From the NCBI GenBank assembly GCA_964568345.1, contig CAZMPG010000009.1, forward strand, positions 1 to 33,120: 33,120 bases of DNA, written 5' to 3'. How positions within the stretch are numbered: position 1 is the stretch's first letter; each line of letters starts with the position of its first letter. Both the position numbers and the translations under genes were made by a program. Under the pieces are notes generated by a model. That model worked only from the letters and a program-made list of their open reading frames with translations. It did no database searches and was not told the DNA's origin. Origin of the DNA: UBA12088 sp964568345. Lineage in GTDB: Bacteria; Patescibacteriota; Minisyncoccia; Phycocordibacterales; UBA12088. Positions 1 to 6,102 of this stretch are shown here, one piece after another.

Positions 1-29
1 CCACACCCCTGTCCGCTTGACTCGTCCCT

Positions 30-215
30 TTAATGGGTACTGCGAGCCCGCAGGCCTTCAGCCGCGAGCAGAGGTGGCGGGAAGCAGTCCATAATATGAG
101 CGGCATTTCGGTACCACAACGAACATAATCCTGGATTGCTTCGTCGCCTCCCGGCGGGTCGGCTTCTCGCAATGACACCGACATCGGGCCGTGGAGGGTG
201 TGAGCAATTAACCGT
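30..215 (+). repeat. Dispersed inverted-repeat element, copy 1
   Basis: This stretch matches 5850-6080 (same strand) and 32870-33120 (opposite strand). It has two arms that are imperfect inverted copies of one another: GGCGGGAAGCAGTCCA at 76-91 and TGGATTGCTTCGTCGCC at 132-148, separated by about 40 variable bases. The right arm runs on into a CTCGCAATGAC end. The sequence type (ATTGCGAG...GAAGCAATCCA) is a palindromic intergenic repeat seen in many bacterial genomes. The flank GGAGGGTGTGAG at about 195-206 is the inverse of the CTCACACCCTCC that opens copy 2. No protein-coding potential is evident. Confidence 0.75.
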
Positions 216-273
216 GTGGTGGTAGACTTTCTGTCGGGATTGTGTCACACTTCTGGCGACGGAGGCCTCGTAT

Positions 274-346
274 GGTGCCTATGGTGTAATGGTTAGCACT
301 AGGGCTTGTGGAGCCCTCTGTCCGGGTTCGAGTCCCGGTAGGCACC
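274..346 (+). tRNA. tRNA-His (anticodon GTG)
   Basis: The sequence folds into a full cloverleaf. The acceptor stem is GTGCCTA (275-281) paired with TAGGCAC (339-345), and an extra G at 274 pairs with C346, which is the G-1:C73 identity pair of tRNA-His. The anticodon arm is AGGGC/GCCCT around TTGTGGA, giving anticodon GTG. The T arm is CCGGG-TTCGAGT-CCCGG. A CCA end is not encoded in register, because the bases after C346 are CAC, so it would be added after transcription. The 3' strand of the acceptor stem also forms the left end of a 27-bp perfect palindrome (339-396). Confidence 0.97.
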
Positions 347-396
347 CACATAGTAACAACACCCCGCATGGGGTGTTGTTACTATGTGGGTGCCTA
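339..396. terminator. 27-bp perfect palindromic hairpin overlapping the tRNA-His 3' end
   Basis: Arms 339-365 and 370-396 are perfect reverse complements around the loop GCAT (366-369). The left arm begins inside the tRNA acceptor stem, so the right arm ends with the same GGTGCCTA that forms the tRNA 5' strand. There is no T-run, so this is not a standard intrinsic terminator. It could end transcription, act as a 3' processing signal, or trap the acceptor strand in a competing fold. Confidence 0.5.
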
Positions 397-536
397 AGCA
401 CGGTGCCTGCGTACCGTGCGCCCGGGACTCGAAGTCGCGGAGTATGTTCCGAACCTTGTGAGGAACAGCGAGCGGCCGTCCAGGAACGCGAGATGGTTTC
501 GGAGTATCATGAACGAAACCATCCGCGATTCCGGGA

Positions 537-555
537 CGAGTCCCGGTAGGCACCC
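537..555 (+). repeat. 19-bp direct duplication of the tRNA-His 3' end
   Basis: CGAGTCCCGGTAGGCACCC occurs at 329-347 (T arm and acceptor 3' strand of tRNA-His) and again at 537-555, 208 bp downstream. A duplicated tRNA 3' end is the usual footprint of a tRNA-targeting integrative element (attL/attR). Degenerate inverted pieces of the same sequence lie between them (GGTGCCT near 402-408 and CCGGGACTCG near 422-431). These can pair with 537-555, so the intervening segment is also one large potential stem. No integrase gene is present in the window. Confidence 0.55.
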
Positions 556-559
556 CGTC

Positions 560-598
560 CCACACACAACAGACCCCAAAGGGGTCTGTTGTGTGTGG
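560..598. terminator. 18-bp perfect hairpin
   Basis: Arms 560-577 and 581-598 are perfect complements around AAA. There is no T-run on either side. It sits between the tRNA-His region (plus strand) and a possible tiny gene on the minus strand (601-690), so it may separate the two transcripts in both directions. It resembles the hairpin at 339-396 in being long, perfect and U-tract-free. Confidence 0.5.
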
Positions 599-600
599 CG

Positions 601-690
601 CTAGTGCACCGTGTACTGGAATACGACAGCAGCCACAAGGAGGCACCCGAGGAGGATGGTGATGGTGTTGGTTGCTACGATGTGGTTCAT
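601..690 (-). CDS. Possible 29-residue single-pass membrane peptide
   Basis: A minus-strand ATG at 690 opens a 29-codon frame ending in TAG at 601. The product begins MNHIVATNTITILLGC and continues LLVAAVVFQYTVH. Its middle (about residues 9-24) is hydrophobic enough to be one membrane helix. The purine-rich GAAGAAG just upstream is a weak ribosome-binding candidate, and the perfect hairpin at 560-598 follows the stop directly. No family is recognised. A chance frame cannot be excluded at this length. The flanking bases 691-769 hold nothing else that I can identify. Confidence 0.3.
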   Translation of the reverse strand: MNHIVATNTITILLGCLLVAAVVFQYTVH

Positions 691-769
691 AGTCTTCTTC
701 TACTGCCCGCGGTCTTTTGTCCCGTTTGCTTGCTTTGACGCGGTGTAGCCACACTTCTTACACGTGCGG

Positions 770-799
770 TTGTACGGAGTGCTGCCGGTACGGTACAAT
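770..799 (+). promoter_or_regulatory. Promoter of the 806 gene; predicts a leaderless mRNA
   Basis: The -35 TTGTAC (770-775) and -10 TACAAT (794-799) are separated by 18 bp. The ATG at 806 begins exactly six bases after the -10 box, which is where transcription would start, so the mRNA would have no 5' leader. The same six-base spacing occurs at the starts at 18976 (+) and 18696 (-). Confidence 0.65.
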
Positions 800-805
800 G
801 TGCAC

Positions 806-1102
806 ATGGCGGTTGCGACGCAGCACGAAGCACACCACCATGCGAGCAGGCGGGTGGCGGTGAGTGTCGGGGCGCTCGTGGTCGCTGCGTGTGCGGCGGC
901 TGCGTGGGTGCTCTGGGGTGATGCGATACGGCGTGCCTGCATGGGGGATGGTGCGTGCCCCGTTAACCTTGGCACCTCTACGGGCAAGATTGAACCAGTA
1001 GACCCAGGCGCATTCGCCACCGACAACGCCCCACCGCTCCCCGAGGTGCGGACGCCATCCGCTACATCGCTGCAGGCGACCGGATCGGTGGAGGTGCGGT
1101 AG
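806..1102 (+). CDS. Small membrane-anchored protein of unknown function
   Basis: The gene encodes 98 residues. A His-rich N-terminus (HEAHHHASRR, about residues 7-16) is followed by one hydrophobic segment (about 17-37, ending ...AAAAWVLW) and a mainly polar, Pro/Thr-rich tail with two cysteines near residues 46 and 51. The topology is a single membrane anchor with the tail probably outside. An in-frame ATG exists 14 codons upstream, but the ATG at 806 is preferred because it sits at the predicted transcription start. It is the first gene before the DsbA-like, TlpA-like and CcdA genes, 42 bp upstream of the DsbA-like gene, so a role in envelope redox chemistry is possible. That is context only; I recognise no domain. 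Confidence 0.6.
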   Translation: MAVATQHEAHHHASRRVAVSVGALVVAACAAAAWVLWGDAIRRACMGDGACPVNLGTSTGKIEPVDPGAFATDNAPPLPEVRTPSATSLQATGSVEVR

Positions 1103-1144
1103 CGAAACCCAACATGATTACTACAAGCAATAGCCCCATTTCCT

Positions 1145-1879
1145 ATGGCAGATGAACCAACAGGAGAACAATTTACCAACCCCGCTGCGACAGGCTCCAC
1201 GAATGCATACCTCATTCCTGGCGCTATCGTGCTCGCGGGCATCTTCATCGCCGGTGCGGTGGTGTTCACGCAGGGTGCTGCGCGCGGGGGAGATCGAGGA
1301 GGGGCGCAGACCGGAACAACGATCGAGGCGAAGGTGCTCCCCATCACCGAAGCCGATTACATCCTCGGGCCGGCAGACCCCGACGTGTACCTCATCGAGT
1401 ATGTTGACTTCCAGTGCCCGTACTGCGACCAGTTCCACACCATTGTGAAGGAGGTGCTCAAGAAGCATGAGGGAAGGATTGCGTGGGTCATGCGAAACTT
1501 CCCCCTCGACTCCATCCACCCCGAGGCGCGGCCTGCGGCGATTGCGGCTGGTTGCGCTGCAAAGGTAGGAGGCAACGAGGCGTTCTGGTCGTTTGCCGAT
1601 CAGGTGTTTGCAAATCAGCGCAGCTTGGGGGCGGATGCGTACAAGCGCTTCGCACAGAAGGTGGGCGTAGATGCGGTGGCGTTTGATGCATGCGTCGCTG
1701 CGGGCGATGAGAGCACCATTGATGCGCACCTCAAAAACGCAATCGACCTCGGAGGTAACGGCACTCCCTACACCGTACTCCTCACAAAGAAGGGCGACGT
1801 CGTAAAATTCTCCGGCGCGCTCCCTGTGGACCGGGTCGAAGTACTCGTGAATCGTGCGCTCGCATCACTCGGGTCGTAG
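1145..1879 (+). CDS. Membrane-anchored DsbA-like thiol:disulfide oxidoreductase
   Basis: The product has 244 residues. It has a polar N-terminus, one transmembrane segment (about 22-42), a short linker and a thioredoxin-fold DsbA/BdbD-type domain. The active site is C91-P-Y-C94 in FQCPYCDQF, and the conserved cis-proline loop is GTPYT (206-210). Such proteins introduce or shuffle disulfides in exported proteins outside the cytoplasmic membrane. No DsbB or VKOR partner lies in the window, so how it is reoxidised is not shown. The stop is only 3 bp before the next gene, so the pair is almost certainly co-transcribed. No clear Shine-Dalgarno sequence precedes the ATG. Confidence 0.9.
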   Translation: MADEPTGEQFTNPAATGSTNAYLIPGAIVLAGIFIAGAVVFTQGAARGGDRGGAQTGTTIEAKVLPITEADYILGPADPDVYLIEYVDFQCPYCDQFHTIVKEVLKKHEGRIAWVMRNFPLDSIHPEARPAAIAAGCAAKVGGNEAFWSFADQVFANQRSLGADAYKRFAQKVGVDAVAFDACVAAGDESTIDAHLKNAIDLGGNGTPYTVLLTKKGDVVKFSGALPVDRVEVLVNRALASLGS

Positions 1880-1882
1880 CAT

Positions 1883-2410
1883 ATGCGTCGCGCCCTCGCG
1901 CTCGCTGCATTGCTGCTTACCGTCGGGGGTCTGTGGTGGTGGGGCGCCTGGTGGCACGCCGGTGAGCATGCACTTGACCAGGCGCTCCCGCGCGCACCCA
2001 CGTTCTCACTCCCGTCGCTCGGGGGCGAACCTATAGCGCTCGAGAGTATACCCGGCGAGCTCCGTGTGGTGTACTTCTGGGCGAGTTGGAGTCCCTATGC
2101 GCGGGATGACCTTGCGGTGCTTGCCCGCATCAAGCGGGAGCAGGGGGATGCGCTCACCGTGGTGGCGCTCGACCGCGACACGAACGTGCGCGATGGGCGT
2201 GCGTTTGCAGAAGCGCTCGATCTGCGCGATAGCGTGCTCTTCGTGTTCGACTCGGATGATGCGTACTTCAAGCGCGCAGGAGGGTTCGCCGTGCCGGAGA
2301 CGCTGTTCCTCGACCGCGCCGGCGGTATACTGGAGCAGGTGCATGGCCCGCTCACCGAAGATGTGCTGCGGGAGCGGATCGCAGTGTACCTGAAGCAGGC
2401 GGGACGATAG
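1883..2410 (+). CDS. TlpA/ResA-like thioredoxin-fold protein lacking the catalytic cysteines
   Basis: The product has 175 residues. An N-terminal signal anchor (about 3-24, Trp-rich) is followed by a TlpA-type domain: APTFSLPSLGGEP, then the strand VVYFWASWSPYARDDL, and the cis-Pro loop FAVPETLFLD (Pro138). In active relatives the motif is WCxxC. Here both cysteines are replaced (S70-P-Y-A73), and the whole protein contains no cysteine. The fold is otherwise intact, with no frameshift, so the protein has probably kept a non-redox role such as binding, chaperoning or scaffolding. It lies between a DsbA-like gene and ccdA, where a CcdA-reduced TlpA would normally be expected. Confidence 0.85.
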   Translation: MRRALALAALLLTVGGLWWWGAWWHAGEHALDQALPRAPTFSLPSLGGEPIALESIPGELRVVYFWASWSPYARDDLAVLARIKREQGDALTVVALDRDTNVRDGRAFAEALDLRDSVLFVFDSDDAYFKRAGGFAVPETLFLDRAGGILEQVHGPLTEDVLRERIAVYLKQAGR

Positions 2411-2557
2411 AAAAAATACTATGAAGAATAAAGAGATTATGGACTATAGGCAAAAGACCAGGGAACATCGCACTCCCGCACGCCCGTTGTCCCCATAGTC
2501 TCTAATCCTGTGTCTATCGTCCAGTTCTTTTCTCGTTCCACTTTTCTCTCGCTTCCC

Positions 2558-3325
2558 ATGCCCCCCCTCGACCCATTCTTCCTCCTCTCGGTATTCTTCG
2601 CCGGCATGGTGATGTTCCTTGCGCCGTGCACACTCCCGCTCCTGCCCGCATACCTCGGCTTCATCGGTGGGGTGACCGAGGAGGAGCTTGCACACCACGA
2701 GACCCGCGCACGTGCCCGGAGGCGCGTGGTACGCACCGGTGCCGCGTTCGTGCTTGGGTTTGCAACGGTCTTCATCGTCTTTGGGCTCCTTGCCGGCTTC
2801 GCGGGGTCGTTTGTGGGGCCGCTCCGGCGCTCGCTCGGGCTTGTGGGCGGGGTGCTCGCGGTGGTGCTCGGCCTCTTCATGACCGGCGTGTTCCGCCTCC
2901 CCTTCCTCATGCGGGAGCGGCGGTTTCGCCTCCCCGCATTCCTCGCGGTGGGCGGTGCGCTGCCCGCATTCCTCCTCGGGAGCACCTTTGCGCTCGGGTG
3001 GACGCCCTGCATCGGGCCCATCCTCGCGACGGTGCTCTTCGTCGCCGGTTCGACCGAAACCGCGCTCACCGGGGCGCTCCTCCTCGCCGTATTTTCCTTA
3101 GGGTTTGCCGTACCATTCCTCGTGCTCGCGTACTTTGTGGCGGAAGCGGGCACCCTCGTTGTCCGTGCACAGCCGTACCTGCGCGCCGTATCGGTCGTGG
3201 GAGGGCTCTTCCTCGTGCTCCTTGGGCTGTTCCTCATCGTGGGGCACGTGTCGGTGGTAAGCACCTGGCTCTCCCGAGCACTCGAAGCACTTGACTACGA
3301 GCAGGCTATCATGCGCTACCTCTAG
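2558..3325 (+). CDS. ccdA: CcdA-type transmembrane thiol-electron transporter
   Basis: The product has 255 residues and about six transmembrane helices. It shows both hallmark cysteines of the CcdA/DsbD transmembrane family: C24 in MFLAPCTLPLLPAYL and C151 in GWTPCIGP. The family moves electrons from cytoplasmic thioredoxin to thioredoxin-like acceptors outside the membrane. ATG 2558 is preferred over a GTG 16 codons upstream, because the upstream residues are polar and do not belong to the conserved first helix. It follows the DsbA-like and TlpA-like genes after a 147-bp gap. In that gap a 10-bp helix can form between 2433-2442 and 2493-2502. Its usual TlpA-type acceptor here has lost its cysteines, so the DsbA-like protein may be the real partner. 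Confidence 0.9.
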   Translation: MPPLDPFFLLSVFFAGMVMFLAPCTLPLLPAYLGFIGGVTEEELAHHETRARARRRVVRTGAAFVLGFATVFIVFGLLAGFAGSFVGPLRRSLGLVGGVLAVVLGLFMTGVFRLPFLMRERRFRLPAFLAVGGALPAFLLGSTFALGWTPCIGPILATVLFVAGSTETALTGALLLAVFSLGFAVPFLVLAYFVAEAGTLVVRAQPYLRAVSVVGGLFLVLLGLFLIVGHVSVVSTWLSRALEALDYEQAIMRYL

Positions 3326-3382
3326 CACGTGGTGCGGGGATGGTATAGTGCAGGGGTATTTAGTCGTAACCAGCTATTCACT

Positions 3383-4207
3383 ATGGGAACAGATACACAG
3401 GGTGCCCAGGGGGCGGGGGTGTCGGCGCTCCAGAGCGCGCGGGTACACGGTGCGCTCGTACTCGTCCTCGTGCTCCTCGCCGCATTTCTCTTTGCAGCGA
3501 CCATTAAGTCGCTCAAGGAGTACGGCTATGTTGGCACTGAGGCCGCTTCGTACCCGACCATCAACGTGTCGGGGCAGGGCGAGACGTTCGCCGTTCCAGA
3601 CACCGCATCGTTCACCTTCTCGGTCGTCGAAGAGGCGGAAACGGTGACTGCGGTGCAGGAGGCTGCAGCAAAGCGCGCGAATGCGGCGATCGAAGCGGTG
3701 AAGGGGAAGGGGGTGAACGAGGGCGACATCAAGACGATCGCGTACGAGCTGCAGCCGAAGTACGAGTGGCAGCCTATCGTGTGCGTGCGCTACCCCTGCG
3801 ACCAGAAACAGGTGCAGAAGGGCTTCACACTCACGGAGAGCGTGCTCGTGAAGGTGCGTGATGAGGAGAAGGCGGGCGACGTGCTCGCTGCGGTGACGGA
3901 CACCGGGGTGCAGCAGGTGAGCGGCCTCTCCTTCACCATCGCAGACGAAGAAGCGGTACGGGCAATCGCGCGCAAGGACGCGATCGAGAAGGCACAGGCG
4001 AAAGCGCGTGAGCTTGCGGAAAGTCTGGGGGTAAAGCTCGTGCGCATCGTGTCGTTTGGCGAGGACACAGGCGGCTACCCGGTGCCGATGTATGCTGCAC
4101 GAGATGCGGCGATGGGTGGTGCGGAGATGGCGAAGACCATTCCGCAGCTCCCGGCGGGGGAGAACCGGATCGTCTCGAATGTCACGGTGACGTACGAGAT
4201 ACGGTAG
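3383..4207 (+). CDS. SIMPL-domain (DUF541) membrane-anchored protein
   Basis: The product has 274 residues. A short polar N-terminus and one transmembrane helix (about 23-43, rich in Leu/Val/Ala) precede a SIMPL/DUF541 domain. The domain opens with the typical YPTINVSGQGE strand and contains the long charged helix ARKDAIEKAQAKARELAESL and the VRIVSFGED strand. Family members are exported, form oligomers and are linked to stress tolerance, but no biochemical activity is settled. A candidate -10 (TATAGT, 3343-3348) lies 34 bp before the ATG; I see no convincing -35 or Shine-Dalgarno. The gene closes the redox cluster and is followed by a hairpin. Confidence 0.85.
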   Translation: MGTDTQGAQGAGVSALQSARVHGALVLVLVLLAAFLFAATIKSLKEYGYVGTEAASYPTINVSGQGETFAVPDTASFTFSVVEEAETVTAVQEAAAKRANAAIEAVKGKGVNEGDIKTIAYELQPKYEWQPIVCVRYPCDQKQVQKGFTLTESVLVKVRDEEKAGDVLAAVTDTGVQQVSGLSFTIADEEAVRAIARKDAIEKAQAKARELAESLGVKLVRIVSFGEDTGGYPVPMYAARDAAMGGAEMAKTIPQLPAGENRIVSNVTVTYEIR

Positions 4208-4210
4208 GGC

Positions 4211-4265
4211 CCCGCACCGGCGGGCGCGTACCACAACGGCGGATAACCGCCGTTGTGTCGTGCGG
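4211..4265 (+). terminator. Hairpin after the SIMPL gene
   Basis: ACAACGGCGG (4233-4242) pairs perfectly with 4247-4256 around ATAA, and CCCGCAC (4211-4217) pairs with GTGCGGG (4259-4265) outside it. The stem is strong and starts 4 bp after the stop codon, but no U-tract follows. Confidence 0.55.
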
Positions 4266-4309
4266 GGGTTGTGTGCTACGGTACACGCGTGTCTGCACGC
4301 GGTGTGCAG

Positions 4310-4600
4310 ACCGTAGGAGGGTGTATGGGCAAAAACATGGCAGAGCTGCCGCAGAGGCGGCAGCAGAGCACGGGAAAGGTTTTTAAGCGCGAAGAGGATT
4401 TTCGCGCAAAAGCGGGGGGTAGGGCGCAGGGGAAGCGAATTCCCCCAGCACACCTCAATGACGCGCTCCATGGAGCGCGCGAGCGAACGGATAGCCGGTA
4501 ATACCGGCCACATCAACAGGAGTCCCTCGTAGTTGCGACCGCGGGCGCAACGAAGCAGGACGATTCAGGAGGATAGCAGCGGTTGAACCGCAGCCCGGGC
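4310..4600 (+). ncRNA. Hairpin-rich segment upstream of secE; candidate structured RNA
   Basis: At least five perfect hairpins follow one another: 4345-4364 (8 bp, loop AGAG), 4387-4407 (7 bp), 4462-4479 (18-bp palindrome), 4494-4508 (7 bp, one-base loop) and 4532-4551 (6 bp). Two more lie around 4579-4591 and 4593-4616. This density is unlike coding DNA. A competing reading is a 58-codon frame (ATG 4325, stop 4501) with an AGGAGG at 4315-4320 and a basic, unrecognised product. The hairpins make me favour RNA. I could not match it to RNase P RNA, tmRNA, SRP RNA or a known riboswitch. Confidence 0.4.
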
Positions 4601-4629
4601 TTGACGCAGCCCGGGCATTCTTATACTAT
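4601..4629 (+). promoter_or_regulatory. Promoter of secE-nusG-rplK
   Basis: TTGACG (4601-4606) and TACTAT (4624-4629) are 17 bp apart; an overlapping TATACT lies at 4622-4627. The -35 box sits in the loop of an inverted repeat, GCCCGGGC at 4593-4600 and 4609-4616, so a palindrome brackets the -35 element. Confidence 0.7.
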
Positions 4630-4640
4630 GGCGGCATAGA

Positions 4641-4658
4641 GCCCCGTGGGGCGGTTTT
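4641..4658 (+). promoter_or_regulatory. Leader hairpin with U-tract before secE
   Basis: GCCCC/GGGGC (4641-4652) is followed by GGTTTTTT (4653-4660), about 10 bases after the likely transcription start and before the secE ATG at 4670. It looks like a minimal terminator or attenuator. Similar hairpin-plus-U units sit in the leaders of the 6165 and 6765 genes. Confidence 0.45.
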
Positions 4659-4669
4659 TTAGAGACCTT

Positions 4670-4855
4670 ATGCAGAAGCTACTCACCTACCTTCGCGAAA
4701 CGCGCGGCGAGCTCACCCACGTGAGCTGGCCGACCCAGAAGCAGACGCTTGTCTACACGGTACTCGTGGTCGTCATTTCGCTCACGACCGCGCTCTACCT
4801 CGGTGCGCTCGACTTCCTCTTCCGCGAGGGTCTCGCTCTCCTCATTACTCACTAG
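4670..4855 (+). CDS. secE: Preprotein translocase subunit SecE
   Basis: The product has 61 residues, the usual size for single-helix SecE. An amphipathic N-terminus (LLTYLRETRGELTHVSWPT) ends in the family signature VSWPTxxQ, followed by one transmembrane helix (about 28-50). SecE clamps SecY in the protein-export channel. A GTG lies eight codons upstream, but ATG 4670 gives the normal SecE N-terminus. The stop TAG (4853-4855) is 11 bp before the chosen nusG start. The secE-nusG-rplK order is conserved across bacteria. Confidence 0.95.
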   Translation: MQKLLTYLRETRGELTHVSWPTQKQTLVYTVLVVVISLTTALYLGALDFLFREGLALLITH

Positions 4856-4866
4856 TGACACGTCGT

Positions 4867-5403
4867 ATGCAAGAGCAGCAGGAACGCAGGTGGTACGCCA
4901 TCCACACGTACGCGGGGTACGAGAAGGCGGTTGAGCGCAACCTCCGCCAGCGCATCGAGTCCATGGGTGTTGCGGACAAGATCTTCGACGTCGTGGTGCC
5001 GACCGAAAAGAAGATAAAAATCAAATCCGGGAAGCGCGTCGAGGAAGAGGAGAAGATCTACCCTGGGTACGTGCTCGTGGATATGGTCGTTGACGAGAAT
5101 AGCTGGTACGTCGTCCGGAACACGCCGCGGGTCACCGGGTTCGTCGGCTCCGGGGTGCAGCCAGTGCCGGTGGATGCGCGTGAGGTGGAGCAGCTCTTCA
5201 AGCGGATGAAGAGCGATACGGTAAAGCACAAGATCGACCTCTCGGTAGATGATGTGGTGGTCGTCGTGGATGGACCCTTCAAGGAGCTCGAGGGCAAGGT
5301 GGGCGACGTTGACGAGGATCGCGGCAAGGTGAAGGTCCTCGTGCCGATGTTTGGCCGCGAGACGCCGGTTGAGCTCGATTTCTTGCAAGTGCGGCGAATT
5401 TAG
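4867..5403 (+). CDS. nusG: Transcription termination/antitermination factor NusG
   Basis: The product has 178 residues with the standard two domains. The NGN domain begins WYAIHTYAGYEKAVERNL, has an acidic/basic insert, and includes YPGYVLVDM and the VRNTPRVTGFVG strand. The C-terminal KOW domain (about 120-178) contains VDGPFKELEGKV and ends LDFLQVRRI. NusG binds RNA polymerase and couples it to Rho or the ribosome. A GTG four codons upstream (4855) overlaps the secE stop by one base and is an alternative start. Confidence 0.96.
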   Translation: MQEQQERRWYAIHTYAGYEKAVERNLRQRIESMGVADKIFDVVVPTEKKIKIKSGKRVEEEEKIYPGYVLVDMVVDENSWYVVRNTPRVTGFVGSGVQPVPVDAREVEQLFKRMKSDTVKHKIDLSVDDVVVVVDGPFKELEGKVGDVDEDRGKVKVLVPMFGRETPVELDFLQVRRI

Positions 5404-5421
5404 GGTAGTCTCTCCCCACGT

Positions 5422-5844
5422 ATGGCAAAAAAGGTACTCAAGCAGGTCAAGCTCCAGATTCCCGCAGGGAAAGCAAACCCCGCGCCGCCGGTTGGCCCCG
5501 CACTGGGTCAGGCGGGTATCAACATCGGCGACTTCGTCAACAAGTTCAACGAGGCGACGAAAGCGAAGATGGGCTCGGTCATCCCTGTTGTCATCTCGGT
5601 GTACGAAGACCGATCGTACGACTTCGTCTGCAAGACGCCGCCCGCATCCAACCTCATCCTCAAGAAGCTCGGCAAGGATAAGGGTTCTGGCAAAAACGTG
5701 GCATCAAAGGTGGGCGTCCTCTCTCGTGAGCAGGTCCGTGAGATAGCTGCAGAGAAGCTCCCCGACCTCAACACCGACAGCGTTGAGCATGCTGCCCGCA
5801 TCATCGCCGGCACCGCCCGGTCAATGGGCGTTGAGGTGCGCTAA
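5422..5844 (+). CDS. rplK: 50S ribosomal protein L11
   Basis: The product has 140 residues, the usual length. It opens AKKVLKQVKLQIPAGKANPAPPVGPALGQ, the L11 N-terminal signature, and ends with the RNA-binding domain carrying IAGTARSMGVEV. L11 forms part of the GTPase-associated centre of the large subunit. The last codons and stop form an 8-bp hairpin (5833-5853) without a U-tract. No rplA follows, although rplK-rplA is one of the most conserved bacterial gene pairs; a dispersed repeat fills the space instead. This fits lineages that lack L1. Confidence 0.97.
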   Translation: MAKKVLKQVKLQIPAGKANPAPPVGPALGQAGINIGDFVNKFNEATKAKMGSVIPVVISVYEDRSYDFVCKTPPASNLILKKLGKDKGSGKNVASKVGVLSREQVREIAAEKLPDLNTDSVEHAARIIAGTARSMGVEVR

Positions 5845-5849
5845 ACGCA

Positions 5850-6080
5850 CCTCCTCACACCCTCCGCGTACTGTCTCCGAGCCCCGCCTGTGGCGGGGCG
5901 GGCCCCCAGCAGCAGACGGGGATGACCGCAGGCCCTTAGCCGCGAGCAGAGGTGGCGGGAAGCAGTCCATGGTTTGGTCGGTATTTTTGTACCAAAACGA
6001 ACACGATCCTGGATTGCTTCGCCCCCGCCGCAGGCGGGGGGCTCGCAATACAACGACATCGGGCTGTTTATGAAAGGTAT
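5850..6080 (+). repeat. Dispersed inverted-repeat element, copy 2
   Basis: This copy fills the gap between rplK and the 6165 gene. It starts with CTCACACCCTCCGCGTA, continues with a GC-rich hairpin (CGAGCCCCGCC...GGCGGGGC, about 5879-5900), then the two inverted arms GGCGGGAAGCAGTCCA (5954-5969) and TGGATTGCTTCG (6010-6021), a second GC hairpin (about 6022-6040) and CTCGCAAT. It aligns with copy 1 through most of its length. Confidence 0.75.
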
Positions 6081-6102
6081 AAGCAGTTACTTTGTACACT
6101 GG

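Noticed and set aside
4325..4501. 58-codon frame with AGGAGG upstream
   Set aside because: Not listed as a separate gene because perfect hairpins run through it and the product is low-complexity and unrecognised. It remains an alternative to the RNA reading.
4550..4590. SRP RNA-like string CAGGA...ATAGCAGC
   Set aside because: The GGAA-type tetraloop and the symmetric loop of SRP helix 8 cannot be formed, and no closing stem of suitable length was found.
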